A DNA stretch of 64,000 bases from Myxococcota bacterium (GTDB lineage Bacteria; Myxococcota_A; UBA9160; UBA4427). The stretch is taken from the NCBI GenBank assembly GCA_041389495.1, contig JAWKRT010000005.1, forward strand, positions 1 through 64,000. Direction: 5' to 3'. Both the position numbers and the translations under genes were made by a program. Under the pieces are notes generated by a model. The model was not told the origin of the DNA, did not search any database, and saw only the letters and a list, made by a program, of their open reading frames with translations. Positions 48,146-56,870 of this stretch are shown in pieces (within the stretch, counting starts at the first letter, position 1; each line of letters begins with the position of its first letter).

Positions 48146-49279
48146 GTGGCGCGTTCGAGCTCGACCTCGCGGCACTCGGACGCCGCGCCGCGCGCGGGCG
48201 CGAACGTGCACGCCGTGATCCTCGCGGGCGGCGCGGGAGAGCGCTTCTGGCCCGCCTCGCGCCGCCACCACCCGAAGCCGTTCCTGCAGGTGGTCGGCGG
48301 CAAGTCGCTGCTGGCGGCGACGCTCGAACGCGCGCGGCACTTCGCGCCGCCGGCGCGGACGTGGATCGTGTGCGGGAGCGAGCACGCCAGCGCCGTGCGC
48401 CGCGCGGCCGGACTGCCGCGCGGGCACGTCCTGGTCGAGCCGCGGCGTCGCAACACCGCGCTCGCGTGCGCGTGGGCGAGCCACGTCATCGCCGAGCGCG
48501 ACGCCGACGCCGTCGTCGCCGTGCTCCCGGCCGACCATCACATCCCCGACGCGCGCGCGTTCGCACGCGACGTGCGCGCCGCGGCCGCCGCCGCGGCGTG
48601 CGAAGGTGTGCTCGTCACGCTCGGCGTCGTGCCGACGCGTCCCGACACCGGGTACGGGTACATCCAGGTGGGCGCACCGGTCGGGCCCGCGCACCCGCGC
48701 CTGCGGCGCGTCGCGCGCTTCGTCGAGAAGCCCGATGCCGCCCGCGCGCGACGCTACCTGCGCGGTGGTCGGCACCTGTGGAATGCGGGCGTGTTCGTCT
48801 GGCGCGCGGAAGCGCTCCTCGGCGAGGTCGAAGTCTGCGCGCCCGATCTCCACCGTGCGCTCGCGCCGCTTCGAGGCGCCTCCGCGCGCGGCCGCGCGGC
48901 GATCGAGGCGACCTATCGGCGCGCGCCATCGCTGCCGGTCGACGTCGCGGTGCTCGAGCGCAGCCGGCGCGTCTGGACCCTCCCCGTCGACTTCCACTGG
49001 AGCGACGTCGGGACGTGGGCATCGCTCGCCGCCGAGCTCGGTGTCGACGCGCGAGCCGGCGTCGCCGGGAACCGGGTCGTCGCCGGCGATGTCCTCTGCG
49101 ACGGCGCCGCGGGAAACCTCGTGTGGGGCGATCGGCGGCTGATCGCATTGCTCGGTGTAGAAGGGCTCGCGGTGGTCGATACGGGCGACGTGATTCTCGT
49201 CACCCGGCTCGAGCGCAGTGCGGACGTAAGGCGCCTCGTCGCCGAGCTCGGAAGGCGCGGACGGGCCGATCTCACCTGA
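48146..49279 (+). CDS. manC: Mannose-1-phosphate guanylyltransferase
   Basis: A 377-aa nucleotidyltransferase making GDP-mannose. HAVILAGGAGERFWPASR with PKPFL is the GTP/pyrophosphorylase signature. LPADHHIPD, GYGYIQVG, RFVEKPD, WNAGVFVWRAEALL and VDFHWSDVGTW follow. There is no C-terminal phosphomannose-isomerase cupin domain, consistent with a separate manA at 25171. The annotated GTG at 48146 gives about 20 extra hydrophilic residues before the domain; GTG-48206 is an alternative start. It is the last nucleotide-sugar gene of the operon. Confidence 0.91.
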   Translation: MARSSSTSRHSDAAPRAGANVHAVILAGGAGERFWPASRRHHPKPFLQVVGGKSLLAATLERARHFAPPARTWIVCGSEHASAVRRAAGLPRGHVLVEPRRRNTALACAWASHVIAERDADAVVAVLPADHHIPDARAFARDVRAAAAAAACEGVLVTLGVVPTRPDTGYGYIQVGAPVGPAHPRLRRVARFVEKPDAARARRYLRGGRHLWNAGVFVWRAEALLGEVEVCAPDLHRALAPLRGASARGRAAIEATYRRAPSLPVDVAVLERSRRVWTLPVDFHWSDVGTWASLAAELGVDARAGVAGNRVVAGDVLCDGAAGNLVWGDRRLIALLGVEGLAVVDTGDVILVTRLERSADVRRLVAELGRRGRADLT

Positions 49280-49344
49280 GGACGGCATCCTCCCGCAAGC
49301 CGGCGGCGAGTACCGGGGCGGGACCGGAAGGGGAGGGGTCGCTC

Positions 49345-50025
49345 ATGTCGACGCGTTCGGAGGCGCTCGAGTCGCTTCGCTCCATCCAGCTCTTCAGCAA
49401 GGTTCACGACGACGATCTCGAGGCGCTCGCGCGCGTCGTGATCGAGCGTCGCTTCCCCAAGCACACCACGATCGTCGAGGAAGGGCTTCCCGGCGACTAC
49501 ATGTACGTGATCCGCGAAGGACGCGTGAAGGTCACGAAGGCGTCCGACGACGGGCGCGAGAAGATCCTGAGCTTCATGGAGACGGGGCACTTCTTCGGCG
49601 ACATGGCGTTGTTCGACCAGGAGCCGCGGTCGGCGAGCGTCAAGACGCTCGAGGACTGCCGCGTGCTCGCGCTCTCGCGGCGCGACGTGCTCGACGTGCT
49701 TCGCCGCAGCCCCGACTTCGCGCTGTCCGTGATCGGCGCGCTGATCGCGCGGCTGCGCGAGACCGACGAGCAGGCGAGCTCGATGTCCTTCCAGCGCGTC
49801 AAGGCCCGCACCCAGGGCCTGCTCGACCGCATCGCGAAGACCGAGGCCGACGGGCGTCGCATCACGCCGGCGCTCACCCACCAGCAGATCGCCGACATGA
49901 TCGGCACCTCGCGCGAGACCGTCACGCGCGTGGTCAAGCAGCTCAAGCAGGACGATTGGCTCCAGCAGGAGGGCAAGCGGTACGTCGTGCCCGTCGAGGG
50001 CTTCGACGCCGGCTACTCCTCCTGA
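49345..50025 (+). CDS. Crp/Fnr-family transcriptional regulator
   Basis: A 226-aa regulator. An N-terminal cyclic-nucleotide-binding-type beta barrel (about residues 15-130; FPKHTTIVEEGLPGDYMYVIREG, GHFFGDMALFDQEPRSASV) precedes a dimerisation helix. The C-terminal winged helix has recognition motif LTHQQIADMIGTSRETVTRVVKQLK. The RSASV arrangement resembles cAMP/c-di-GMP-binding Crp homologues, but the ligand is unknown. No cysteine cluster for an iron-sulfur centre is present. The ATG has a GGGGAGGGG site. It sits between the sugar genes and a sigma-54 activator, and probably regulates the EPS locus. Confidence 0.93.
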   Translation: MSTRSEALESLRSIQLFSKVHDDDLEALARVVIERRFPKHTTIVEEGLPGDYMYVIREGRVKVTKASDDGREKILSFMETGHFFGDMALFDQEPRSASVKTLEDCRVLALSRRDVLDVLRRSPDFALSVIGALIARLRETDEQASSMSFQRVKARTQGLLDRIAKTEADGRRITPALTHQQIADMIGTSRETVTRVVKQLKQDDWLQQEGKRYVVPVEGFDAGYSS

Positions 50026-50106
50026 TCGCGCCCGCCGCGCCGCGCCTGCTCGCGCGGCCGTTCCCGCTCCTCCAGCACTCCCGCGCGCGGGCCGACACGG
50101 CCGGTC

Positions 50107-51108
50107 ATGGGCGACGCGGGAAGCGAGCCGATCTTCGCGAACGCGCCCGCGATGCGGGAGGCGGTCGACGTCGCACGTCGGGTCGGCCCGGCGCGCTCGA
50201 CCGTCCTCGTCACCGGCGAGACGGGCACCGGAAAGGAGCTCGTCGCCGCGCTCGTCCACGCGAGCTCGCCGCGTCGCGGCGGGCCGTTCGTCGAGGTGAA
50301 CTGCGCGGCCGTCCCCGACACGCTGCTCGAGTCCGAGCTGTTCGGACACGAGCGCGGGGCCTTCACGGGAGCCGAGCAGCGCCGCCGCGGGCGCTTCGAA
50401 CAGGCGAGCGGCGGCACGCTGCTCCTCGACGAGATCGGCGAGCTGTCCCTCGCGACGCAGGCGAAGCTGCTGCGCGTCCTGCAGGACCAGGCATTCCACC
50501 GGCTCGGCGGCACGTCGCTCCTGCGGACGGACGCGCGCATCGTCGCCGCGACGAACCGCGACCTCGAGGCGTGCGTCGCCGAGGGCGCCTTCCGACGCGA
50601 CCTCTACTACCGACTCGCCGTCGTGCCCATCCACGTTCCCCCGCTGCGCGAGCGTCCACAGGACCTGATGCCGCTCGCCGAGCACTTCCGCGCGCGCTTC
50701 GCCCAGGAACTCGAGCGCGACGTCCGGTGTTTCAGCCCCGGCGCGATCGATCGGCTCCGCTCGCACGCGTGGCCCGGAAACGTGCGCGAGCTGCGGAACG
50801 CGATCGAGCGCGCGGTGCTGCTCTGCGAGGAGTCGCGGATCGACGCCGAGGACCTCTCGCTCGAACGATCCGGCCTGCGTGAGGCCGACGCCGGCTTCCG
50901 ACTGGAGCTGCCCGACGGCGGCGTGTCGCTCGACGCGATCGAGCGTCGCGCCGTGCAGCTCGCACTCGAGCGAGCAGGCTATGTGCAAAAGGACGCGGCA
51001 CACCTGCTCGGAGTCTCGAGGCGCAAGCTCAACTACGCGGTCCGGCGCATGGGCATCACGCATCCCACCTGGCGCCGGAACCGCAGCCGTTCGGACGGCG
51101 ACACCTAG
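50107..51108 (+). CDS. Sigma-54-dependent activator without receiver domain
   Basis: A 333-aa enhancer-binding protein that begins directly with the AAA+ domain. Walker A is GETGTGKELVA near residue 38, followed by FVEVNCAAVPDTLLESELFGHE, the GAFTGA loop near 87, and RLRSHAWPGNVRELRNAIERAV. The C-terminal Fis-type helix-turn-helix is GYVQKDAAHLLGVSRRKLNYAVRRMGI. It lacks any N-terminal sensory module, so activity must be set by expression level or by a partner (PspF-like). It lies 81 bp downstream of the Crp-like gene, suggesting a relay. Its targets are unknown. Confidence 0.91.
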   Translation: MGDAGSEPIFANAPAMREAVDVARRVGPARSTVLVTGETGTGKELVAALVHASSPRRGGPFVEVNCAAVPDTLLESELFGHERGAFTGAEQRRRGRFEQASGGTLLLDEIGELSLATQAKLLRVLQDQAFHRLGGTSLLRTDARIVAATNRDLEACVAEGAFRRDLYYRLAVVPIHVPPLRERPQDLMPLAEHFRARFAQELERDVRCFSPGAIDRLRSHAWPGNVRELRNAIERAVLLCEESRIDAEDLSLERSGLREADAGFRLELPDGGVSLDAIERRAVQLALERAGYVQKDAAHLLGVSRRKLNYAVRRMGITHPTWRRNRSRSDGDT

Positions 51109-51184
51109 GCTCGGGCGCCGGCCACCCACGCGGAGGCACCGGCGCGCGTCTCCGCCGGGCTCGGGGCGTTCGCTCTTGCTGCCG

Positions 51185-51213
51185 GCGGGCCCATCGGATA
51201 GGTAGGGGCCCGC
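51185..51213 (+). promoter_or_regulatory. Hairpin with TAGGTA loop upstream of the TPR gene
   Basis: A perfect 8-bp stem GCGGGCCC / GGGCCCGC encloses a 13-base loop ATCGGATAGGTAG. A TTGCTG box lies at 51176-51181, 17 bases before TAGGTA, so the loop may be the -10 part of a promoter. A similar hairpin/loop precedes the gene at 61303. Confidence 0.35.
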
Positions 51214-51258
51214 TCCAGGACCGGGATCGCCCGAATCCGCACCACGAGGACCGTCGCG

Positions 51259-53712
51259 ATGCGTCTTCCGAAGCTCCGCTCCCTCCTCCCCGTTCTCTCC
51301 GCGGCCGCGCTGTGTCTCGCGCTCGCGGCGTGCAAGAGCGACGAGCAGAAGCTCGCGGAGTTCCTCGATCGCGGGAAGCAGGCGCTCGACGCCGAGAAGT
51401 ACGACGAGGCGGTCATCGAGTACCGCAACGTCCTGCAGCTCGACCCCAATCATCCCGAGGCGCACTACGCGCTCGCGCGCTCCTACACCGCCTTGCAGAA
51501 GCTCAAGGAAGCGTACTGGGAGCTGCACGAGGCCGTCCGTCTCGACCCGTCCAACATCGACGCGCGCGTCTCGTTCGCGCAGTTCTCGCTGCTCGCGAAG
51601 GACTACGAGGAGGTGCTCGCGCAGGCGGACGCGATCGTCGCGCAGGAGCCCGATCGTGCCTCCGCCTACACGCTCCGCGGCGAGGCGCTCACCGCGCTCG
51701 AGCGCTTCGACGAGGCGGAGCAGGCCTTCGCGAAGGCGATCGAGGTCGCGAAGCCCGAGGACGCCCCGTCGCACCTGTCGAACATGGTGCAGTTCCAGAG
51801 CCGGCGCGGGAACCTCGAAGCGGCGCGCACGTACATCGACCGGCTCGTCGAGCTCGAGCCGAGCTTCCGCTCGTACTCGATCCTCGGGCGCCATCTCGTT
51901 CGCACCGGCGAGTCGGCCGGGGCGGAGGCGGCCTTCAAGAAGGCGCTCGAGGTCGCGAAGCAGTCGCGCTCGGTGGGCTACCGGAACCTCGCGGGCTTCT
52001 ACTTCAACGAGGATCGGCTCGGCGACGCGGTCGCGACGCTCGAGAAGGGCATCGAGGTCGCCGACGACGACGGCAAGCTCGACCTGATCTACCTGCTCGC
52101 GCGCTTCTACATCTCGCAGGGCGACACGGAGAAGGCGGACGCGCTCGTCGAGCAGGCGACCGAGGCGAAGGCGGACGACGCGCAGCCGTGGCTCGTCCTC
52201 TCGGCCTATCGGGGCCGCCAGTCGGACTTCGACGGTGCCCTCGCGGCCGTGGACAAGGCGCTCGAGATCGACCCGAAGAACCGCGCCGCGCAGCTTCGCA
52301 AGGCCGAGCTCAAGGTCGACACGGGCTATCGCAACAAGGACGATGCCGCGATCGCCGAGGGCCGCGCGATCGTCGACGACGTGCTCGCGGTCGAGCCCTC
52401 GAACCCCGAGGCGCTCTTCGTCCGCGCGAAGATCGAGATGGCCGAGCTCGACCCGAAGGCGGCGGCCCAGACGCTGCGCTCGGCGCTCGACATCCGGCCG
52501 GACTGGGCGCAGGGGCGCTTCGTGCTCGGCTCGGCGCTCATGCTGCTCGGCGACCAGAACGGCGCCCGCGCCGAGCTCGCGCGCGCCGTCGAGCTCGACC
52601 CCGCCCTGCTCGAGGCGCGCCGCGCGCTCGCGCGCATCCACTCCGCGCTCGGCGAGCACGAGTACGCGATCGAGCAGGGGCGCGCGTACCTGCGCGAGAA
52701 GCCGGACGATGCGGCCACGCGCATCCTCGTCGCGCAGAGCCTCGTGAACCTCGGCAAGCGCGACGAGGCGTTCGCCGAGCTGTCGAAGATCCCGGAAGCC
52801 GATCGCGACGCCGACTCGTGGTACGCGGTGGGCCGCATGAACATGGTCGAGGGCAAGCTCGACGCGGCGCGCGAGGCGCTGCTCCGCGCCGATGCCGGAC
52901 GGCCGAACCACCCGGACATCCTCGATGCGCTGCACCGCATCGACGTGCGGACGGGTCGCCTCGACGAGTCGCTCGCGCGCATCCGGAAGGCCGTCGAGGC
53001 CGAGCCCGAGAATCCGAAGCTGGCGATGCTCGAGGGCAACGCGGCGCTCGCACAGCGCGATCTCGCGGGCGCCGAGGCGGCCTACAAGCGCGCGGTCGAG
53101 CTCGACCCCGCCGACTCGTCGGCGTTCCAGCGGCTCGCGGGCTTCTACAGCATGACGAACCGCCTCGACGAGAGCGTCGCGACCTTGCAGCGGTCACTGG
53201 AGAAGAACCCGAACGACGCGCGCCTCCACGAGCGGCTCGCGACCCTCCTCGAGTACCAGGGCAAGGTCGACGACGCGATGCGCCACTACGAGGAGGCGAT
53301 CGGGCTCGACTCCTCGCTCGGCGAATCCAAGAACAACCTCGCGTACCTGATCGCCGAGAAGGGCGGCGACCTCGATCGCGCACTCGATCTCGCTCAGGAG
53401 GCCAAGGCCCTGCTGCCGGACAACCCGAGCGCGGCCGACACCCTCGGCTGGGTCCTCTTCAAGCGCGGCATCCCGTCCGCGGCGATCGGCTACCTGCGCG
53501 AAGCGGTCGCCGGGTTCGGTGCCGAGGACGATCGCCTCGGGATCGTCCGCTACCACCTGGCCCAGGCCTACGAGGCGAACGAGCAGCCCGACAAGGCGCT
53601 CGAGACGCTCGAGGAGGCCCTCACCGCCGCGCAGCGCGGCGCGTCCAAGGGGCGTGAGCCGTCCTGGCTCGCGGACGTCCGCACGATGGCGGAGCGCTTG
53701 CGCAAGTCCTGA
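51259..53712 (+). CDS. prsT: PrsT-like TPR-repeat lipoprotein
   Basis: An 817-aa exported TPR protein. The signal with lipobox LALAAC places the lipidated Cys near residue 31. The remainder is a tandem series of about 20 tetratricopeptide repeats (YDEAVIEYRNVLQLDPNHPEAHYALAR and many related units). In XrtA/PEP-CTERM loci a TPR lipoprotein of about 900 aa (PrsT) is encoded beside PrsK/PrsR, though here it lies far from prsR. It probably scaffolds the export complex in the periplasm. The ATG start has a GAGG site. A strong hairpin follows about 60 bp after its stop. Confidence 0.86.
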   Translation: MRLPKLRSLLPVLSAAALCLALAACKSDEQKLAEFLDRGKQALDAEKYDEAVIEYRNVLQLDPNHPEAHYALARSYTALQKLKEAYWELHEAVRLDPSNIDARVSFAQFSLLAKDYEEVLAQADAIVAQEPDRASAYTLRGEALTALERFDEAEQAFAKAIEVAKPEDAPSHLSNMVQFQSRRGNLEAARTYIDRLVELEPSFRSYSILGRHLVRTGESAGAEAAFKKALEVAKQSRSVGYRNLAGFYFNEDRLGDAVATLEKGIEVADDDGKLDLIYLLARFYISQGDTEKADALVEQATEAKADDAQPWLVLSAYRGRQSDFDGALAAVDKALEIDPKNRAAQLRKAELKVDTGYRNKDDAAIAEGRAIVDDVLAVEPSNPEALFVRAKIEMAELDPKAAAQTLRSALDIRPDWAQGRFVLGSALMLLGDQNGARAELARAVELDPALLEARRALARIHSALGEHEYAIEQGRAYLREKPDDAATRILVAQSLVNLGKRDEAFAELSKIPEADRDADSWYAVGRMNMVEGKLDAAREALLRADAGRPNHPDILDALHRIDVRTGRLDESLARIRKAVEAEPENPKLAMLEGNAALAQRDLAGAEAAYKRAVELDPADSSAFQRLAGFYSMTNRLDESVATLQRSLEKNPNDARLHERLATLLEYQGKVDDAMRHYEEAIGLDSSLGESKNNLAYLIAEKGGDLDRALDLAQEAKALLPDNPSAADTLGWVLFKRGIPSAAIGYLREAVAGFGAEDDRLGIVRYHLAQAYEANEQPDKALETLEEALTAAQRGASKGREPSWLADVRTMAERLRKS

Positions 53713-54058
53713 CGCGGGCGCGTTCCTCACCGGGCCGCGCACCCCCGCGGCCGAGACTCGGTGAACCTCGATTGGAGCGGGCGCGGCCATCGGCCGCGCC
53801 CGCTCTCGCGTTTCTGTGGGCCCGCCCCCGTGACCCGGGGCACGAGCGGCCCCCCTCCGACCGGCGGGAGCCGCCCCGAAGCGTCAAGCCGCGATCGGGT
53901 GGGACCGATAGATGCCCGCAACACGTGGACTCGCGGAGCGCATTGCGCGTTCCGTTCGCTCGTGCGTCGGCCGGTGGGGCCGCGCGCGGCGACGAGGTGG
54001 CACGCCGACCGGCGTGCACGCGCGCCGCTCGGATGCGGCGAGCGTGGGAGGGGATCGC
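53713..54058. other. 346-bp gap between TPR and LysM genes
   Basis: A long frame from 53912 reads into the LysM gene, but its first ~50 residues are Arg-rich and unlike protein; a signal peptide starts at 54059. The gap holds the perfect terminator-like hairpin at 53775-53805 and presumably a promoter for the LysM gene. No other gene is seen. Confidence 0.5.
53775..53805 (+). terminator. Perfect 14-bp hairpin
   Basis: GAGCGGGCGCGGCC pairs perfectly with GGCCGCGCCCGCTC around a 3-base ATC loop, followed by TCGCGTTTCTG. It is about 60 bp after the TPR gene stop and is the strongest terminator-like structure in the window, although the T-tract is short. Confidence 0.7.
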
Positions 54059-55531
54059 ATGAATTCCTGGACGCGCGCGCTCGTGGCCTGCGCCGCCCTG
54101 TTCCTCGCGCCCGGTGCTTTCGGCGCCGACGATGGCGCGTCGGACGCCGGTTCGGACGCCGGCTCGGTCTGGGAGCTCGACAGCGGCGATGGTGCAGCTG
54201 CGCTCGCCCCGACCGAGGTCGCGCCCGCGGCTCCCGCGCCCATTCCCGCCGCTCCCGCGGACGACACGAGCGACGCCGACGCCGCGACGGTGGCCGAGGT
54301 CGCAGTGCCCGCCGCACGCGTCGAGTCGGCCGATCCCAGTGAAGTCGCGCCGGTTCCGAGCGCGGCTCCCGCACCTTCCGTCGAACCCTCGCTGCCCGCG
54401 TCCGCGTCCGTCGCGCGTCCTGTCGTTCGCTCCGGCACGCCCGCGGTGGACGCTGAGGGTCGTCGCGGCGTGATCCACGTGGTCGCCCGGGGCGACACGC
54501 TGTGGGCGATCTCGAACGCCTACCTGAAGACGCCGTGGGTGTGGCCGAGCGTCTGGAAGGACAACGGCGACATCGCGAATCCGCACCTCATCCATCCCGG
54601 CGAGCACATCTGGATCAGCTCGACCGAGATGCGCAAGGTGACGCCCGCCGAGGCGGCCGAGATGATCGAGGCGCAGTCGGAGCTCGAGGTCGCCTCGGAC
54701 GTCGAGCTCGGCGAGGAGCTCCCGGCCGCGATCGACGAGGAGGAGATCGCGTTCGACGAGGAAGCCGCTCCCGCCGCGATCGGCGACGAGGACGTGATCG
54801 CCGTGGCGCCGCCCCCGTCGGTCGCGCTCTCTCGCGCACTCCGCATTCCCGGCGTCGACGTGTGGAGCTACGTGAGCGAGGACGTGCTCGAGGGTGCCAC
54901 GAGCATCGTCTCGAGCGTGTCTCCGCGCACGCTGCTCTCGCAGACGGACACGATCGTGATCGGGCTCGGCGAGGGCGAGACGAAGGTCGGTGACCAGTTC
55001 GACGTCTTCGTCAACGCCGACCCCGTGCGCGATCCGCGCACGGGTCGCACGCTCGGCTACTACGTGGACGTCGCGGGCTGGGTCGAGGTGACGCGCGTCG
55101 AGGGCGACGCCGCGGTGGCCGAGATCCGCCAGTCGACCAGCGAGATCATGCGCGGGTACCGGCTCGTTCCGCGCGAGCCGATGCCCGAGGAGTTCGCGAC
55201 GAAGGCGGCGCCGACCGATCTAGAGGCCCGCATCGTCTACGCGCCGAAGCGCCGCACGCAGCTCGGGAACCTCGACTACGTGTTCATCGATCGCGGCAGC
55301 GTCCACGGCCTCGAGATCGGCTCGGAGATCACCGTCTACGAGAGCGGAAACGTAGTGCGCGACCGCGCGCGCGGCGTCGACGTCCGCACGCCCGACAATC
55401 ACGTGGCCGACCTCGTGATCGTGAGCGTCCAGCCGACGTCGGCTGCTGCGTTCGTGCTCGAGGCGCGCCGCGAGCTGCACATCGGCGACACCATCCGCAG
55501 CGGAGCCGTGAGCACGGTGACGATGCGCTGA
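54059..55531 (+). CDS. LysM-domain exported protein
   Basis: A 490-aa protein. A signal peptide (RALVACAALFLAPGAFG) is cut before ADDGA. A long Ala/Pro/Asp-rich linker (about 25-135) leads to one LysM domain (about 140-190; HVVARGDTLWAISNAYLKTPWVWPSVW and HLIHPGEHIWIS). An acidic stretch and a C-terminal region of about 250 residues with repeated beta-strand segments (VGDQFDVFVNADP, VHGLEIGSEITVYE, DLVIVSVQPTSAAAFV) follow. LysM binds peptidoglycan; this architecture is common in deltaproteobacteria and may anchor envelope complexes. The ATG at 54059 has a GGGAGGGG site. It is probably transcribed separately, given the upstream terminator. Confidence 0.88.
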   Translation: MNSWTRALVACAALFLAPGAFGADDGASDAGSDAGSVWELDSGDGAAALAPTEVAPAAPAPIPAAPADDTSDADAATVAEVAVPAARVESADPSEVAPVPSAAPAPSVEPSLPASASVARPVVRSGTPAVDAEGRRGVIHVVARGDTLWAISNAYLKTPWVWPSVWKDNGDIANPHLIHPGEHIWISSTEMRKVTPAEAAEMIEAQSELEVASDVELGEELPAAIDEEEIAFDEEAAPAAIGDEDVIAVAPPPSVALSRALRIPGVDVWSYVSEDVLEGATSIVSSVSPRTLLSQTDTIVIGLGEGETKVGDQFDVFVNADPVRDPRTGRTLGYYVDVAGWVEVTRVEGDAAVAEIRQSTSEIMRGYRLVPREPMPEEFATKAAPTDLEARIVYAPKRRTQLGNLDYVFIDRGSVHGLEIGSEITVYESGNVVRDRARGVDVRTPDNHVADLVIVSVQPTSAAAFVLEARRELHIGDTIRSGAVSTVTMR

Positions 55532-55574
55532 GGGGGCGGCGCACCCGCGAGAGCGGGTACGCGGGAAGCGTCCG

Positions 55575-55606
55575 GAAGGGCGGCGCGGGCGACCGTGCCG
55601 CCCTTC
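55575..55606 (+). terminator. Hairpin between LysM gene and dprA
   Basis: A perfect 10-bp stem GAAGGGCGGC / GCCGCCCTTC with a 12-base loop lies 44 bases after the LysM stop. It lacks a T-run. It marks the boundary between the surface-polysaccharide region and the housekeeping genes. Confidence 0.5.
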
Positions 55607-55644
55607 GTGCTACTGAAGGACTCCCCGGTCCCCGGGACGCTCCC

Positions 55645-56841
55645 GTGCCCGATCGCTCGCACGTCCCCGCTTCGCGTCCGCCGTCCGGCCGGCGCGCCGG
55701 CGGCTCCGTTCTCGACTCCGCTGCCGCATCCGAGGGGCGCGCGCCCGATGCCGAGGCGAGCGCGCCGCTCGACCCCACCGATTCCCGGCCCCACCGCCGC
55801 GCCGAGCTGCTCGCGTGGCTGCGGCTGCAGGCGGCGCTCGGACTGCGTCCCGTCGACGCGATCGAGGGCCTCCGCGCCGGGCATGCGCCCGACACCCTGT
55901 GGCGGCTCGCCGACGCGGCGGGGCGGGCGCGGGCGCTTCGCGTTCGCGAAGGCGGCAGCGCGTGGCGCGCTCTCGTCCGTCACCGCGTGTGCGCCGTGCC
56001 CTGGTCGTCGCCCGCGTATCCCGCGCGGCTGCGGCCGCTGCGCGATGCGCCGCCCCTGCTCCTCGTGCAGGGCGACTGTGCCGCCTGGCGCCGCCCCTGC
56101 GTCGCGATCGTCGGCGCCCGCGCCGCGACGGGCTACGGGCGGGGCGTGGCGCGCGAGCTCGCCCGCGCGCTCGCGGCGCGCGGCGTCGTCGTCGTTTCCG
56201 GGCTCGCGCGGGGCATCGACGCGGCGGCGCACGAGGGCGCGCTCGATGCGGAGGGGGCGAGCATCGCCGTCCAGGCGCGCGGGCCCGACGACGTCTACCC
56301 GGCCGCGCATCGCGCGCTCGCGCTGCGCCTGCGCGAGCGCGGCGCAGTCGTCACCGAGCTCGGCCCCGGCGTAGCGCCGAGGCGCGCGTTCTTCCCGCTG
56401 CGCAACCGGCTCATCAGCGCGCTGGCCGGGGCCGTCGTCGTCGTCGAGGCGCGCCGGCGCAGCGGCTCGCTCGTCACCGCGCGGCACGCGGCCGACCAGG
56501 GCGTCGAGGTCCTCGCGGTTCCCGGCCGCATCGACGCGCCGACGAGCGAGGGAACGAACGAGCTGCTCCGCGACGGGGCGGCCGTCGCACTCGGCGCCGA
56601 CGACGTGCTCGCGGCCCTCGGCATGGATCCGGAGCCCGCACCCGGGCCGTCCCGCGCCGCGGAGGCGGCCGACTCGCCGCTCGTGCGCGCGCTCCGCGAT
56701 GCCCCCGCGACGCGCGACGAGCTCGCGGCACGGCTCGGCGCGCGTCCCGAGGCGCTCGCGCTCGAGCTCGCCGAGCTCGAGATCGACGGCCGGATCGCGC
56801 TCGAGCGCGACGGGAGGCTGCACGTTCGCACGCGCCGCTAG
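55645..56841 (+). CDS. dprA: DNA-processing protein DprA
   Basis: A 398-aa DprA. A SAM-like N-terminal part ([22 protein letters not shown] near residue 55) precedes the Rossmann-like DNA-binding domain. That domain has [21 protein letters not shown] near 150, [41 protein letters not shown] and [22 protein letters not shown] DprA winged helix ends the protein ([29 protein letters not shown]). DprA loads RecA on incoming single-stranded DNA in natural transformation. The GTG start at 55645 gives a low-complexity first 50 residues; the true start may be later. It is the first of the housekeeping cluster. Confidence 0.93.
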   Translation: MPDRSHVPASRPPSGRRAGGSVLDSAAASEGRAPDAEASAPLDPTDSRPHRRAELLAWLRLQAALGLRPVDAIEGLRAGHAPDTLWRLADAAGRARALRVREGGSAWRALVRHRVCAVPWSSPAYPARLRPLRDAPPLLLVQGDCAAWRRPCVAIVGARAATGYGRGVARELARALAARGVVVVSGLARGIDAAAHEGALDAEGASIAVQARGPDDVYPAAHRALALRLRERGAVVTELGPGVAPRRAFFPLRNRLISALAGAVVVVEARRRSGSLVTARHAADQGVEVLAVPGRIDAPTSEGTNELLRDGAAVALGADDVLAALGMDPEPAPGPSRAAEAADSPLVRALRDAPATRDELAARLGARPEALALELAELEIDGRIALERDGRLHVRTRR

Positions 56842-56858
56842 ACTCGCCGGCCGAGCAC

Positions 56859-56863
56859 GGAGG
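56859..56863 (+). promoter_or_regulatory. Ribosome binding site deciding the trmFO TTG start
   Basis: GGAGG lies 7 bases upstream of the TTG at 56871. No ATG or GTG occurs in frame before the FAD-binding motif, so this site fixes the unusual TTG start. Confidence 0.6.
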
Positions 56864-56870
56864 CCTCGGC

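Noticed and set aside
53912..54058. Longer N-terminus of the LysM protein from the ATG at 53912
   Set aside because: The 49 extra residues are Arg-rich and precede a clear signal peptide and ribosome site at 54059.
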